Assembly (NCBI GenBank): GCA_942159475.1 | Contig: OW804094.1 | Location: 20,441,067 to 20,505,066 of the forward strand | Direction: 5' to 3' | Length of the DNA: 64,000 bases | Source of the DNA: Sthenelais limicola | Taxonomy: Eukaryota; Annelida; Polychaeta; Phyllodocida; Sigalionidae | Shown here: positions 42,440-55,056 of the stretch, in pieces | Position numbering within the stretch: position 1 is the first letter of the stretch | Layout: each line of letters begins with the position of its first letter | Made by a program: the position numbers and the translations under genes | Notes under the pieces: generated by a model | What the model was told of the DNA's origin: nothing | The model's database searches: none | Seen by the model: the letters and a program-made list of their open reading frames with translations, nothing else

Positions 42440-42895
42440 TTATGGTAGTAATTCCTGTTCTTGTAGTTCACGTTTAGTTTAACATTTATACCTTTCATAA
42501 TAAAAAGATAGTGGAGTAATTGGCAATTTTAATAAAAAAAACCAGTGAGTGAGATTGGTTGCTTTACGCCCCTATCAACACATTTAATATGGTTATATCA
42601 AGGGCGGGAGAGCTGAGAGGGAGGCAGTTTATGATCATACCCAGGAAATAGAGATAGAGAAGAAGGGAGAGCGAGACAGAGAAAAGGGACAGAAAGGCAC
42701 TTTATGGTCATACCCAGGACCATAACAACATGCCATCTAAAAATAACCCCCCAAAACCCCCCCAAACCCCAGTGATTCCTAAGTCATTTATATGTCATAT
42801 GAAAATGTGTAGTAATTTTGAAACTGGGTGCTGTACTTGTTGAGAATATTCAATAAAGGCAGTTGTTGGGGTTCCACTGAAACCGGAAAAAAATA
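42440..42895 (+). repeat. Dispersed repeat N, copy 2 (split by D2)
   Basis: Matches 800-1095 on both sides of the D2 insertion. Confidence 0.55.
42541..42771 (+). repeat. Element D2 with a single core unit
   Basis: CAGTGAGTGAGATTGGTTGC, then GGTTATATCAAGGGCGGGAG, one copy of the 73-bp core, then C-rich sequence. A CAGTG follows at the right junction. It interrupts repeat N. Confidence 0.7.
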
Positions 42896-43261
42896 AACAA
42901 AATCGGCTTTAAAAATTCCCATCTATTATTATAACAAGAATTTACGCTATGAATTCCATGGCGGATTGCCAGGAAACCATTCAAGTTTGGAGTACATACT
43001 TTCACTCCAGCACCAAACTCACTCTCCACTTGGCAACGAGCCAAAATAGAGTAACCTAGTGCTTCAGGTGACCCCTACCGGCAGACACTCACATATCAAA
43101 CCGCCAAACTTCAAAACAAACCTTGCCAAAAATTGAGGGGAAAGAATAACAATGAATGCTACAAAATATAGCCTATCATTTCCAGGCAAAGCATAGTAAA
43201 TTTGGGTGAAAAAGAACATGAGAGAAAAGGCTTTTTGTGTAGATGAGTCATTGGGAATCAT
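42896..43261. other. Unassigned sequence
   Basis: No gene recognised. Confidence 0.4.
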
Positions 43262-43265
43262 AATT

Positions 43266-43500
43266 GGGTCAGATTTTCAGAAAATGTACAATTTATCTTC
43301 ACCAATCTTCTTAAAAAACCTAAATTTATGACACAAATAAGGTTCAAAACTCAGTTCAACATAACCAAACAAATTGTTTGAATCAATTCAATACTAAATA
43401 TACTCAGATATACTTAGTATTGACCATTTTTCAGCAGAATTTGGCAGATGTTACTAAATGTGTGGAGCTGCCGATTGTACATTTTCTGAAAATCTGACCC
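43266..43500 (-). repeat. MITE A20 (subfamily 1-like)
   Basis: 235 bp. TSD AATT at 43262-43265 and 43501-43504. Confidence 0.92.
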
Positions 43501-43527
43501 AATTTTGGATTATGTTTTACCAGACTG

Positions 43528-45275
43528 CTCCTATAGTTGGTCTACCACTAACCCCTGGAGTAGTATACTACCATCTATTATTGTATGATGGTTTACCAGG
43601 CTGTTTAGTTCAGCTCCTATAGCTGGTCTTCCACTAACCCCTGGAGTAGTATACTACCATCTATTATTGTATGATGGTTTACCAGGCTGTTTAGTTCAGC
43701 TCCTATAGCTGGTCTTCCCCTAACTCCTGGGGTAGTATACTATCATCTATTATTGTATGATGGTTTACCAGGCTGTTTAGTTCAGCTCCTATAGTTGGTC
43801 TACCACTAACCCCTGGAGTAGTATACTACCATCTATTATTGTATGATGGTTTACCAGGCTGTTTAGTTCAGCTCCTATAGCTGGTCTTCCACTAACTCCT
43901 GGGGTAGTATACTATCATCTATTGTTATATGATGTTTTACCAGGCTGTTTTGTGTGGCTCCTATAGCTGGTCTACCACTAACCCCTGGGTAGTATACTAC
44001 CACCAATTGTTGTATAACGGTTTACCAGACTGTTTAGTTCAGCTCCTATAGCTGGTCTTCCACTCACTCCAGGGGTAGTATACTACCATCTATTGTTGTA
44101 TAATGGCTTACCAGGCTGTTTAGTTTAGCACTTCCACTACGTCCTGGGGTAGTATACTACTATCTATTGTTGCATGGTGTTTCACCAGGCTGTTTAGTTC
44201 AGCTCTTCCACTAACTCCTGGGGCAGTATACTACCATCTATTGTTGTATGATGTTTTACCTGGCTGTTTAGTTCAGCTCTTATAGCTGGTCTTGCACTAA
44301 CTCCTGGGGTAGTATACTATCATCTATTGTTGTATGATGTTTTACGAGGCTGTTTATTTCAGCTCCTATAGCTGGTCTTCCACTAACTCCTGGGGTAGTA
44401 TACTACCATCTATTGTTGTATGATGTTTTAGCAGGCTGTTTAGTTCAGCCCCTATAGCTGGTCTTCCACTAACTCCTGGGGTAGTATACTACCATAAATT
44501 GATGTATACTCATTTACCAGGCTGTTTAGTTCAGCTCCTATAGTTGGTCATCCGCCAACTACTGGTGCTATACTACCATCTATTGCTGTATGATGTATAA
44601 CCAGGCTGTTTAGGCTGTATACTACCATCTATTGCTGTATGATGTATAACTGTTTAGGCAGTATACTACCATCTATTGCTGTATGATGTATAACCACAGT
44701 GTACTATCATCTATTGCTGTATGTATAACCAGGCTGTTTAGGCTGTATACTACCATCTATTGCTGTATGATGTATAACTGTTTAGGCAGTGTATCTACCA
44801 TCTATTGCTGTATGATGTATAACCACAGTGTACTATCATCTATTGCTGTATGATGTATAACCAGGCTGTTTAGGCAGTATACTACCATCTATTGCTGTAT
44901 GATGTATAACCAGGCTGTTTAGGCAGTATACTACCATCTATTGCTGTATGATGTATAACCAGGCTGTTTAGGCAGTGTACTACCATCTATTGCTGTATGA
45001 TGTATAACCAGGCTGTTTAGGCAGTGTACTACCATCTATTGCTGTATGATGTATAACCAGGCTGTTTAGGCTGTATACTACCATCTATTGCTGTATAACC
45101 AGGCTGTTTAGGCAGTATACTACCATCTATTGCTGTATGATGTATAACCAGGCTGTATACTACCATCTATTGCTGTATGATGTATAACCAGGCTGTATAC
45201 TACCATCTATTGCTGTATGATGTATAACCAGGCTGTATACTACCATCTATTGCTGTATGATGTATGATGTATATA
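43528..45275. repeat. Satellite with unit shortening (87 bp to about 56 and 35 bp)
   Basis: 43528-44560 holds units of about 87 bp with GTAGTATACTACCATCTATT, TGTATGATGGTTTACCAGGC and TGTTTAGTTCAGCTCCTATA. From about 44560 the GTTCAGCTCC...CCTGG part is gone and shorter units (CTACCATCTATTGCTGTATG, ATGTATAACCAGGCTGTTTA, GGCAGTATA) repeat to 45275. The last few lose TTTAGGCAG too. Confidence 0.9.
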
Positions 45276-45294
45276 ACATGTATTATGAATACCG

Positions 45295-45443
45295 AGTTCA
45301 ACCTAGCCAAACAGATTGCTAGAATAAATGCAATACCAAATATACTCGAATTTACCTAGTATTGGACCAAATTGCGGCCTAATTTAGCAGTGTTTACTCA
45401 ATGTGTACAGCTGCCAATTGTACATTTTCTGAAAATCTGACCC
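45295..45443 (-). repeat. MITE A21, truncated (subfamily 2)
   Basis: The left part is missing where the satellite ends. The right terminus CTGAAAATCTGACCC is intact. Confidence 0.85.
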
Positions 45444-46058
45444 ATAGGAATTGTGACCTGCATTGAGGACCACTGCCTGGTTGTTGATAAGGCAAAGATG
45501 TTATCAACCTCAGGGTCTGATTCATGTCCGGAATGTAGGCCATTAATCTGATTAGTCTATTTTGGGAACATTTCAACCCTCTAAAAAGTGTGTATTGACT
45601 CCAGGGTCAACTAAATCTATCCTAGGGCACTATGGAGTGTAATGAGCTACTCCTTGTGGGCTGGTGCTCGTGCTCATGAACTGTTTGGCGCATAATCCTT
45701 TTTTTTTAATTCGTTTTTATTCAGGTATGAGCCAACATACATCATTGTTAAACAAGTTAGGTCATAAAAAGCCGCTCCTCAGCTCACCATTCCGGTGGTA
45801 TTCTTCCGAGCCCTGAGCCGGCAAAAAGGTTTGATTAGCTATAATGCGGTAAATATGTATCGTTTTATATAAGGAAATGGGACACAATGTCCAAAGAATA
45901 CAAACAATTTATAAATGTTAATCGTTGTTACGTTATACCAAAGCACACAGTCAGATAGTTGTATTAAATACACTAGTCTCTATCAGTCAAAAATGTTATC
46001 TAATTAACCACACAGACTTTACAAGGCATCACAAGAACACAAATTAAATCCTGGGCAA
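45444..46058. other. Unassigned sequence
   Basis: No gene or repeat recognised. Confidence 0.4.
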
Positions 46059-46092
46059 GAGCAATGCCATTAATAGAGCAATGCCATTAATA

Positions 46093-46434
46093 GGGGAGTT
46101 GCATGTCTCACTGCGCATGTCTACTGCAGTGCATGCTGGGATGGATTCTGTTGAAATCTGACATATAAATATTTGGCAACATTTTTATCGAAAATTGCAA
46201 GAATGTTTTCACCAATATCAGAGCTTGTATAAATGGTCTATGGAAACCAAATGCATGATGGGAACGATAGGGACTTGCGTCATGGTACCATGTATAATGC
46301 ATGGACATTGACATTAGAGCATTGATAAATAGTCCATACTGAACACGGCTTGTTTTCTATAGATTTTACTCTGTACCATTAGTCCCATAATTCCATGCGA
46401 ATCAGGATTCAAAATGGCAGCTATGCAACTCCCC
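46093..46434 (+). repeat. MITE K1
   Basis: 342 bp, GGGGAGTTGCATGTCTCACT to ATGCAACTCCCC, TA on both sides. A 17-bp motif TAGAGCAATGCCATTAA occurs twice before and once after it. Confidence 0.85.
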
Positions 46435-46780
46435 TATAGAGCAATGCCATTAATCCTTCAATTATTTATTTCATTCTGGTATCATGAACAACCTCCAATG
46501 AAGTCTCAGTAGGTAATAGTCATTACAACAAGTGCGGAACTTACCTTAATGGTTTCCTTTTATATCGTAAGCTGATTATTAATATGGCTAATATCTTATA
46601 TTCATTGATCTTGTTTTAGCTTCTTCTTTGTATCCCCTGGTGGTAGCGTCCCAAACCCACCCCTGACATTTGTTTCCCAGCATTCCCCCGACCTTGCCTT
46701 CCCAGCATTCCCTGCTTGCTCCACCTTACAATATCGCTCATTAAGCTTGCTGGGGCACCTTAGGGATTAGCATCAAATAT
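46435..46780. other. Unassigned sequence
   Basis: No gene recognised. CCCAGCATTCCC occurs twice near 46678-46710. Confidence 0.4.
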
Positions 46781-47015
46781 GGGTCAGATTTTCAGAAAAT
46801 GTACAATTGGCAGCTGTACACATTTAGTAAATTCTGCTAAATTAGGCGGCAATTTGGTCAATACTAGGTAAATTCGAGTATATTTGGCATTGCATTGATT
46901 CTAGCAATGTGTTTGGTGAGGTTGAACTGAGTTTTGGACTTTATTTTCGTCCGAAATTTGGGTTATTTAAGAAGATTGGTGAAGATAAATTGTACATTTT
47001 CTGTGAATCTGACCC
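46781..47015 (+). repeat. MITE A22 (subfamily 2)
   Basis: 235 bp, with AAATAT directly on both sides (46775-46780, 47016-47021). Confidence 0.9.
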
Positions 47016-47021
47016 AAATAT

Positions 47022-47489
47022 ATCACCGACATTGCTTAGGGATTAGCACCCGCTCCCCGCCACCCCGCGCGGGCTTCATCACAAAGAGACCACCATTACG
47101 TGATTAGCCAGGTCAGCTTTGCTTTGAGGGTTTAACTTAGGATCATTAAAGTTTCATGCCTGGCATTAGCGGAGGCACTAATCCTGTGCTTAAAAACAAT
47201 GGTTGTAGCCTGCGGGGTTGCACAGTGTTATACCGGCAGGGTGACATAGGTACACTTCCCTGTATCTGGGTACTATGGGTGGTTCAGATGTCTTGTGAGT
47301 AAGACATTCGTTAAAATGGTCTATCAAACATTATGTTCAAGTTATAAATATTTTATAATGTTTATATAAGAAGTTTTAGTTGAAATAGAAACATACTAGT
47401 CATTTCCTTGAAAATGTTTTTTTCTTTTTTTTAAAAATGTTATTAAAAAATATCCTGCCTTCTTTGGTTTATCCTATAACTCAGCTGGT
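47022..47489. other. Unassigned sequence
   Basis: No gene or repeat recognised. Confidence 0.4.
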
Positions 47490-47700
47490 CTGAATCAGAG
47501 AACGCCATTTTATTTTTGTACCATTGTGACACCATTTTATTGACACCATTGTGACACCATTTTGTTTTTAACATTGTAACATCATTTTATTATTAACCAT
47601 TGTGACACCATTTGGCTTTTACGATTGTGACACCATTTTGCTGTTACGATTGTGACACCATTTTATTTTTACCATTGTGACACCATTTTGTTTTTGACCC
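47490..47700. repeat. Short-unit minisatellite ACCATTGTGACACCATTTT
   Basis: About seven imperfect units of 25-31 bp. Confidence 0.8.
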
Positions 47701-47924
47701 TCCCAATGCCTTCACCCTGGACGTCCCCCAGTACAAAGTGAGCAGCTTCTTATTCATAGTGAAATATTAAAGAAAAGCTCATGCTGTTGTTTGTACTAAG
47801 GAAGGACATGCAGGTTATTATTAGCTGCACTATAAAGCACAACAGCGGTGGCAAACAGCCAGATACAGAGGTGAAGGACAACCGCAGCATCTAGATACAG
47901 CTTGTGTGAATCATCTTTACCTTA

Positions 47925-50900
47925 AACATCATCTTTACTGTAAAGCTGCTCTTTACTGTAAACCTGCTCCTTACTGTAAACCTGCTCTTTACTGTAAACC
48001 CTTTACTGTAAACCTGCTCTTTGATGTAAATATCTTTATTGTAAAGCTGCTCTTTACTGTAAAGCTGCTCTTTACTGTAAACCTGCTCTTTACTGTAAAC
48101 CTGCTCTTTAATGTAAATATCTTTATTGTAAAGCTGCTCTTTACTGTAAACCTGCTCTTTACTGTAGACCTGCTCTTTACTGTAAACCTGCTCTTTACTG
48201 TAAACCTGCTGTTTACTGTAAACCTGCTCTTTACTCTAAACCTGCTCTTTACTGTAAACCTGCTCTTTACTGTAAACCTGCTCCTTACTGTAAACCTGCT
48301 CTTTACTGTAAACCTGCTCCTTACTGTAAACCTGCTCTGTACTGTAAACCTGCTCTGTACTGTAAACCTGCTCTTTACTGTAAACCTGCTCTTTACTGTA
48401 AACCTGCTCTGTACTGTAAACCTGCTCTTTACTGTAAACCTGCTCTTTACTGTAGACCTGCTCTTTACTGTAGACCTGCTCTTTACTGTAAACCTGCTCT
48501 TTACTGTAAACCTGCTCTTTACTGTAAACCTGCTCTTTACTGTAAACCTGCTCTTTACTGTAGACCTGCTCTTTACTGTAAACCTGCTCTTTACTGTAGA
48601 CCTGCTCTTTACTGTAAACCTGCTCTTTACTGTAAACCTGCTCTTTACTGTAGACCTGCTCTTTACTGTAAACCTGCTCTTTACTGTTAACCCTTTACTG
48701 TAAACCCTTTACTGTAAACCTGCTCTTTACTGTAAACCTGCTCTTTACAGTAAACCTGCTCTTTACTGTACACCTGCTCTTTACTGTTAACCCTTTACTG
48801 TAAACCCTTTACTGTAAACCTGCTCTTTACTGTAAACCTGCTCTTTACTGTAAAGCTGCTCTTTACTGTAAACCTGCTCTTTACAGTAAACCTGCTCTTT
48901 ACTGTAAACCTGCTCTTTACTGTAAACCTGCTCTTTACTGTAAACCCTTTACTGTAGACCTGCTCTTTAATGTAAACCTGCTCTTTACTGTAAACCTGCT
49001 CTTTACTGTAAACCTGCTCTTTACTGTAAACCTGCTCTTTACTGTAAACCTGCTCTTTACTGTAAACCTGCTCTTTACTGTAGACCTGCTCTTTACTGTA
49101 AACCTGCTCTTTACTGTAAACCTGCTCTTTACTGTAAACCTGCTCTTTACTGTAAACATGCTCTTTACTGTAAACCTGCTCTTTACTGTAAACCCTTTAC
49201 TGTAAACCTGCTCTTTACTGTAAACCTGCTCTTTACTGTAAACCCTTTACTGTAAACCTGCTCTTTACTGTAAACCTGCTCTTTACTGTAAACATGCTCT
49301 TTACTGTAAACCTGCTCTTTACTGTAAACCCTTTACTGTAAACCTGCTCTTTACTGTAAACCTGCTCTTTACTGTAAACCCTTTACTGTAAACCTGCTCT
49401 TTACTGTAAACCTGCTCTTTACTGTAAAGCTGCTCTTTACTGTAAAGCTGCTCTTTACTGTAAACCTGCTCTTTACTGTAAACCTGCTCTTTACTGTAAA
49501 GCTGCTCTTTACTGTAAACCTGCTCTTTACTGTAAACCCTTTACTGTAAAGCTGCTCTTTACTGTAGACCTGCTCTTTACTGTAAACCTGCTCTTTACTG
49601 TAAACCTGCTCTTTACTGTAAAGCTGCTCTTTACTGTAAACCTGCTCTTTACTGTAAACCTGCTCTTTACTGTAAAGCTGCTCTTTACTGTAGACCCGCT
49701 CTTTACTGTAAACCTGCTCTTTACTGTAAACCTGCACTTTACTGTAGACCTGCTCTTTACTGTAAACCTGCTCTTTACTGTAAACCTGCTCTTTACTGTA
49801 GACCTGCTCTTTACTGTAAACCTGCTCTTTACTGTAAACCTGCTCATTACTGTAAACCCTTTACTGTAAACCTGCTCTTTACTGTAAACCTGCTCATTAC
49901 TGTAAACCTGCTCTTTACTGTAGACCTGCTCTTTACTGTAAACCTGCTCTTTACTGTAAACCTGCACTTTACTGTAAACCTGCTCTTTACTGTAAACCTG
50001 CTCTTTACTGTAAACCTGCTCTTTACTGTAAACCTGCTCATTACTGTAAACCTGCTCTTTACTGTAGATATCTTACTGTAAACCTGCTCTTTACTGTAAA
50101 CCTGCTCTTTACTGTAAACCTGCTCTTTACTGTAGATATCTTACTGTAAACCTGCTCTTTACTGTAAACCCTTTACTGTAGACCTGCTCTTTACTGTAAA
50201 CCTGCTCTTTACTGTAAACCTGCTCTTTACTGTAAACCTGCTCTTTACTGTAAACCTGCTCTTTACTGTAAACCTGCTCTTTACTGTAAACCTGCTCTTT
50301 ACTGTAAACCTGCTCTTTACTGTAGATATCTTTACTGTAAACCTGCTCTTTACTGTAAACCTGCTCTTTACTGTAAACCTGCTCTTTACTGTAGATATCT
50401 TTACTGTAAACCTGCTCTTTACTGTAGACCTGCTCTTTACTGTAGACCTGCTCTTTACTGTAAAGCTGCTCTATACTGTAAACCTGCCCTTTACTGTAAA
50501 GCTGCTCTTTACTGTAAAGCTGCTCTTTACTGTAAAGCTGCTCTTTACTGTAAACCTGCCCTTTACTGTAAACCTGCTCTTTACCGTAAACCCTTTACTG
50601 TAAACCTGCTCTTTACTGTAGACCCGCTCTTTACTGTAAACCTGCTCTTTACTGTAAACCTGCTCTTTACTGTAAACCTGCTCTTTACTGTAAACCTGCT
50701 CTTTACTGTAGACCTGCTCTTTACTGTAAACCCGCTCTTTACTGTAAAGCTGCTCTTTACTGTAAACCTGCTCTTTACTGTAAAGCTGCTCTTTACTGTA
50801 AAGCTGCTCTTTACTGTAAACCCGCTCTTTACTGTAAACCTGCTGTTTACTGTAAACCTGCTCTTTACTGTAAACCTGCTCTTTACTGTAGACCTGCTCT

Positions 50901-52800
50901 TTACTGTAAACCTGCTCTTTACTGTAGACCTGCTCTTTACTGTAAACCTGCTCTTTACTGTAGACCTGCTCTTTACTGTAGACCTGCTCTTTACTGTAAA
51001 CCTGCTCTTTACTGTAAACCTGCTCTTTACTGTAAACCTGCTCTTTACTGTAGACCTGCTCTTTACTGTAAACCCGCTCTTTACTGTAAACCCGCTGTTT
51101 ACTGTAAACCTGCTCTTTACTGTAAACCTGCTCTTTACTGTAGACCTGCTCTTTACTGTAAAGCTGCTCTTTACTGTAAACCTGCTCTTTACTGTAAAGC
51201 TGCTCTTTACTGTAAAGCTGCTCTTTACTGTAGACCTGCTCTTTACTGTAAACCTGCTCTTTACTGTAAACCTGCTCTTTACTGTAAACCTGCTCTTTAC
51301 TGTAAACCTGCTCTTTACTGTAAACCTGCTCTTTACTGTAAACCTGCTCTTTACTGTAAACCTGCTCTTTACTGTAAACCTGCTCTTTACTGTAAACCTG
51401 CTCTTTACTGTAGACCTGCTCTTTACTGTAAACCTGCTCTTTACCGTAAACCCTTTACTGTAAACCCGCTCTTTACTGTAAACCTGCTCTTTACTGTAAA
51501 CCTGCTCTTTACTGTAAACCCGCTCTTTACTGTAAAGCTGCTCTTTACTGTAAACCTGCTCTTTACTGTAAAGCTGCTCTTTACTGTAAAGCTGCTCTTT
51601 ACTGTAAACCCGCTCTTTACTGTAAACCTGCTGTTTACTGTAAACCTGCTCTTTACTGTAAACCTGCTCTTTACTGTAGACCTGCTCTTTACTGTAAACC
51701 TGCTCTTTACTGTAGACCTGCTCTTTACTGTAAACCTGCTCTTTACTGTAGACCTGCTCTTTACTGTAAACCTGCTCTTTACTGTAAACCCTTTACTGTA
51801 AAGCTGCTCTTTACTGTAGACCTGCTCTTTACTGTAGACCTGCTCTTTACTGTAAACCTGCTCTTTACTGTAAACCTGCTCTTTACTGTAAACCTGCTCT
51901 TTACTGTAAACCTGCTCTTTACTGTAAACCCTTTACTGTAAACCTGCTCTTTACTGTAGACCTGCTCTTTACTGTAGACCTGCTCTTTACTGTAAACCTG
52001 CTCTTTACTGTAAAGCTGCTCTTTACTGTAAACCTGCTCTCTACTGTAAACCTGCTCTTTACTGTAGACCTGCTCTTTACTGTAGACCTGCTCTTTACTG
52101 TAAACCTGCTCTTTACTGTAAACCCGCTCTTTACTGTAAACCTGCTCTTTACTGTAAACCCTTTACTGTAAACCTGCTCTTTACTGTAAGCCTGCTGTTT
52201 ACTGTAAACCTGCTCTTTACTGTAAACCTGCTCTTTACTGTAAACCTGCTCTTTACTGTAAACCCGCTCTTTACTGTAAACCTGCTCTTTACTGTAAACC
52301 TGCTCTTTACTGTAAACCTGCTCTTTACTGTAAACCTGCTCTTTACTGTAAAGCTGCTCTTTACTGTAAACCTGCTCTTTACTGTAAAGCTGCTCTTTAC
52401 TGTAAACCTGCTCTTTACTGTAGACCTGCTCTTTACTGTAAACCTGCTCTTTACTGTAAACCTGCTCTTTACTGTAGACCTGCTCTTTACTGTAAACCCT
52501 TTACTGTAAACCTGCTGTTTACTGTAAACCTGCTGTTTACTGTAAACCTGCTCTTTACTGTAAATATCTTTAATGTAAATATCTTTAATGTAAATATCTT
52601 TAATGTAAACCTCTTTGATGTAAATATCTTAGAAATACCTTTAATTTAGATGTATTTAATGTAAATATCTTTAATATTAATATCTTGATTCAAAAATCTT
52701 TAATGAAACCTGTTTAATGTAAACCTTTTAAATGTAAATATCGTTGATGTAGATATCTGTAATGTAAGTTACATATTTGATGTAAACCTCAAGTGCATGA
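47925..52800. repeat. 18-bp satellite array
   Basis: About 4.6 kb of CTGCTCTTTACTGTAAAC, roughly 250 units, then a degenerate tail (52557-52800) of ATCTTTAATGTAAAT units. Variants: GTAGAC, GTAAAG, CCCGCT, a 14-bp unit (CCTTTACTGTAAAC) and GATATC-bearing units. Each unit has the arms TTTAC/GTAAA around one base. The period is a multiple of three, so long open frames run on both strands; these are not genes. Confidence 0.97.
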
Positions 52801-52805
52801 AACAG

Positions 52806-52895
52806 AATTAGTGATATTTCTTGAGATTCAATCATTAGTAAAGTAGTTGTACTGCTTATTATGACCTCGGAAAAGCATAGATACATTTAGCACAC
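52806..52895 (+). repeat. MITE B-family internal fragment
   Basis: GTGATATTTCTTGAGATTCA, then ATTAGTAAAGTAGTTGTACT and ATGACCTCGGAAAAGCATAG match family B interior. Confidence 0.45.
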
Positions 52896-53092
52896 AGTCA
52901 AAAAAAAGAAAAAACACGAAATCACATCAAAATTCCTCATATGTAATAGAGTTTCCATGGTGTGTTCTCATTACAATGAGATTCCCTATTCCACACTGGT
53001 TTATTCAGGGACATCATTATCTGGCTACTCATTTATTATAAAACAACCATTATCCTCAGCACCAGTCATTATGCATAAGAAATAACACACTA

Positions 53093-53323
53093 GGGTAAGA
53101 TTTTCAGAAAATGTACAATTGGCAGTTCTACACATTTAGGAAATTCCCCTAAATTAGTAAAATGAAGAATACCAGGTATATCTGAGTGTATTTGGTATCG
53201 CATTGATTTAAAGTATCAGTTCTGTTATGTTAAACAGCATCTTGAAGCACATTTCTGTCTTAAATGTGGGTTATTTGAGAGGATTGGTGAAAGTGAATTG
53301 TACATTTTCCGAAAATCTGACCC
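53093..53323 (+). repeat. MITE A23 (subfamily 1)
   Basis: 231 bp with both termini; the flanks do not match. Confidence 0.88.
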
Positions 53324-53593
53324 ACAACACACTCCTCCATTTATACCAATGATTTATATTCAAGGATCTTCTTCTACCCTCTGAATAACAACTGCACTCA
53401 GTGAGAGTGCACCTACTCCGCCCGTATCTACATCTCTTACAATAATAAAAAGCCTCCATATTCATATCAAGACATCTAATCAGCCATCTATAGCCCTACA
53501 ACTTCAATCATGGGAATACTTCATTTTAACCTCCTCCTCCCACTTGCACTATGATTGGTGTTTATATGCTTGGATCTATAATGTAATGCACAA

Positions 53594-53819
53594 GGGGCAG
53601 ATTTTCAGAAAATGTACAATTTGGCAGCTCTACACATTTAGGAAATTCTCCTAAATTGGTAAATACCGGGTATATCTGAGTATATATTTGGTATCGCATT
53701 GATTTAAAGTATCGCTTCTGTTATGTTAAACTGCATTTTGAAGCTCATTTTTGTCTTAAATGTGGGTTATTTGAGAGGATTGGTGAAGGCAAATTGTAAA
53801 TTTTCTGAAAATCTGACCC
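53594..53819 (+). repeat. MITE A24 (subfamily 1)
   Basis: 226 bp with a small internal deletion after CTCCTAAATTGG. Both termini present. Confidence 0.88.
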
Positions 53820-53868
53820 ACATGTATGTCCTAAGGAAGTCAGGGACCCGTTGCATAATATATTCTTA

Positions 53869-54498
53869 GTTAAAGCTGTATTCTCAGCTATTATGTCAAA
53901 CAAAATCTTACCAAATTTATTCATATAATGACTTATAGGACTGAATTTATCAAGATTCTTCTGCTGTTATATGTTGATACAAGAATATGAATACCTGAAA
54001 TGAAGGTTATGAAGGATATTTTAGACAACCTATAGCAAAAACAACTGGACAAAATGCTCCCAAATTTGAGTCCAATGACTTTATAGATGGAACCTAGCAA
54101 GGGGGAAGTCTGTACACTTGTTATTGACCGAGGGAGCGCGGGAAGTTAGAGGGCGTTAGCCCGAGATCTTCTGTGCTCCCGAGGTCATTAACAAGTGTAC
54201 AGACTTCACCCGAGCTTTGTTCCATATTTATTACACCCCATTAATAAATAAAAAATATAAATAATTAAAAATAAAAGAAGTAATTCACGTTTTGGGCGGA
54301 CCTACTTGTTGTATGTCCACAGGGTGACATAACTCACAAGTTATGCACCACTTTGACCAAGTGTGACATACAATGCTGAAGGATAGGTATAGGAAGCAAC
54401 ATCACAGGGGTGTAATAAAACATGGTATGGAAAAAGACGAAATAAAAATTATAAAAAATGTTCAGTTTCTGACGGATGTTAACTGAGAATGCATCTTT
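53869..54498. repeat. Inverted-repeat element M2 with an internal hairpin
   Basis: Ends TTAAAGCTGTATTCTCAGCT and TTAACTGAGAATGCATCTTT are inverted and match M1. Inside, GAAGTCTGTACACTTGTTAT (54105-54124, arm to 54130) pairs with its inverse at 54182-54207. Confidence 0.6.
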
Positions 54499-54674
54499 TT
54501 TTTTGTTTTTGCAAATTCTTTATTTTCTTATTCCTGCCTTCTTGGCTTCTACAGGCTAAGATATGTAATGCAAATCAAAGGTAATCAATATTAATCATCC
54601 ACTACTGAGAGGAGCTTTAATATTGTCCTTCCTTAGCTAACTTTCCTTGCTAAGCAGCTGGTTAGGAACTCTTA

Positions 54675-54955
54675 GGCAAGGACTTCACTGTACAGCCAAT
54701 GCTAAAGGGTGGTCTCCACTGGCTGCGGTAAGCTCTGCGGTAAGCCTTGCGATGGTGTTGTGCTGGTTCTGTAGGTGGTGAGGAATGATGAGGTCCTGCC
54801 TACATGGTTCGCTGGCCATGTAGGCAGGACCTCGCCACTCCTCACCATCACAGCAACATCGCAGAGCTTACCGCAGAGCTTACCGCAGAGCTTACCACAG
54901 CCAGTGGAGACCACCCTTCAAGCAAGGACTTCACTGTACAACAGCCAATGCTAAA
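54675..54955. repeat. Large near-perfect hairpin flanked by 32-34-bp direct repeats
   Basis: Arms 54705-54807 and 54816-54918 pair with few gaps around an 8-nt loop. They include two to three copies of GCAGAGCTTACC. Direct repeats containing GCAAGGACTTCACTGTACA and CAGCCAATGCTAAAG lie at 54675-54706 and 54922-54955. Confidence 0.9.
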
Positions 54956-55056
54956 GCTGCTATTCCACTGGATCACTTGTCTACAGTTAACCTTTGGGTG
55001 TGGAGTGAACTGCCTGGCTCCCTAAACCTCACAGAAGATTACCAGTCTGTGTACAC

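Noticed and set aside
47906..50041. Long open frames on both strands (LFTVNLLFTV-type and FTVKSRFTVK-type)
   Set aside because: They come from the 18-bp satellite, whose period is a multiple of three; no start context, domain or codon structure.
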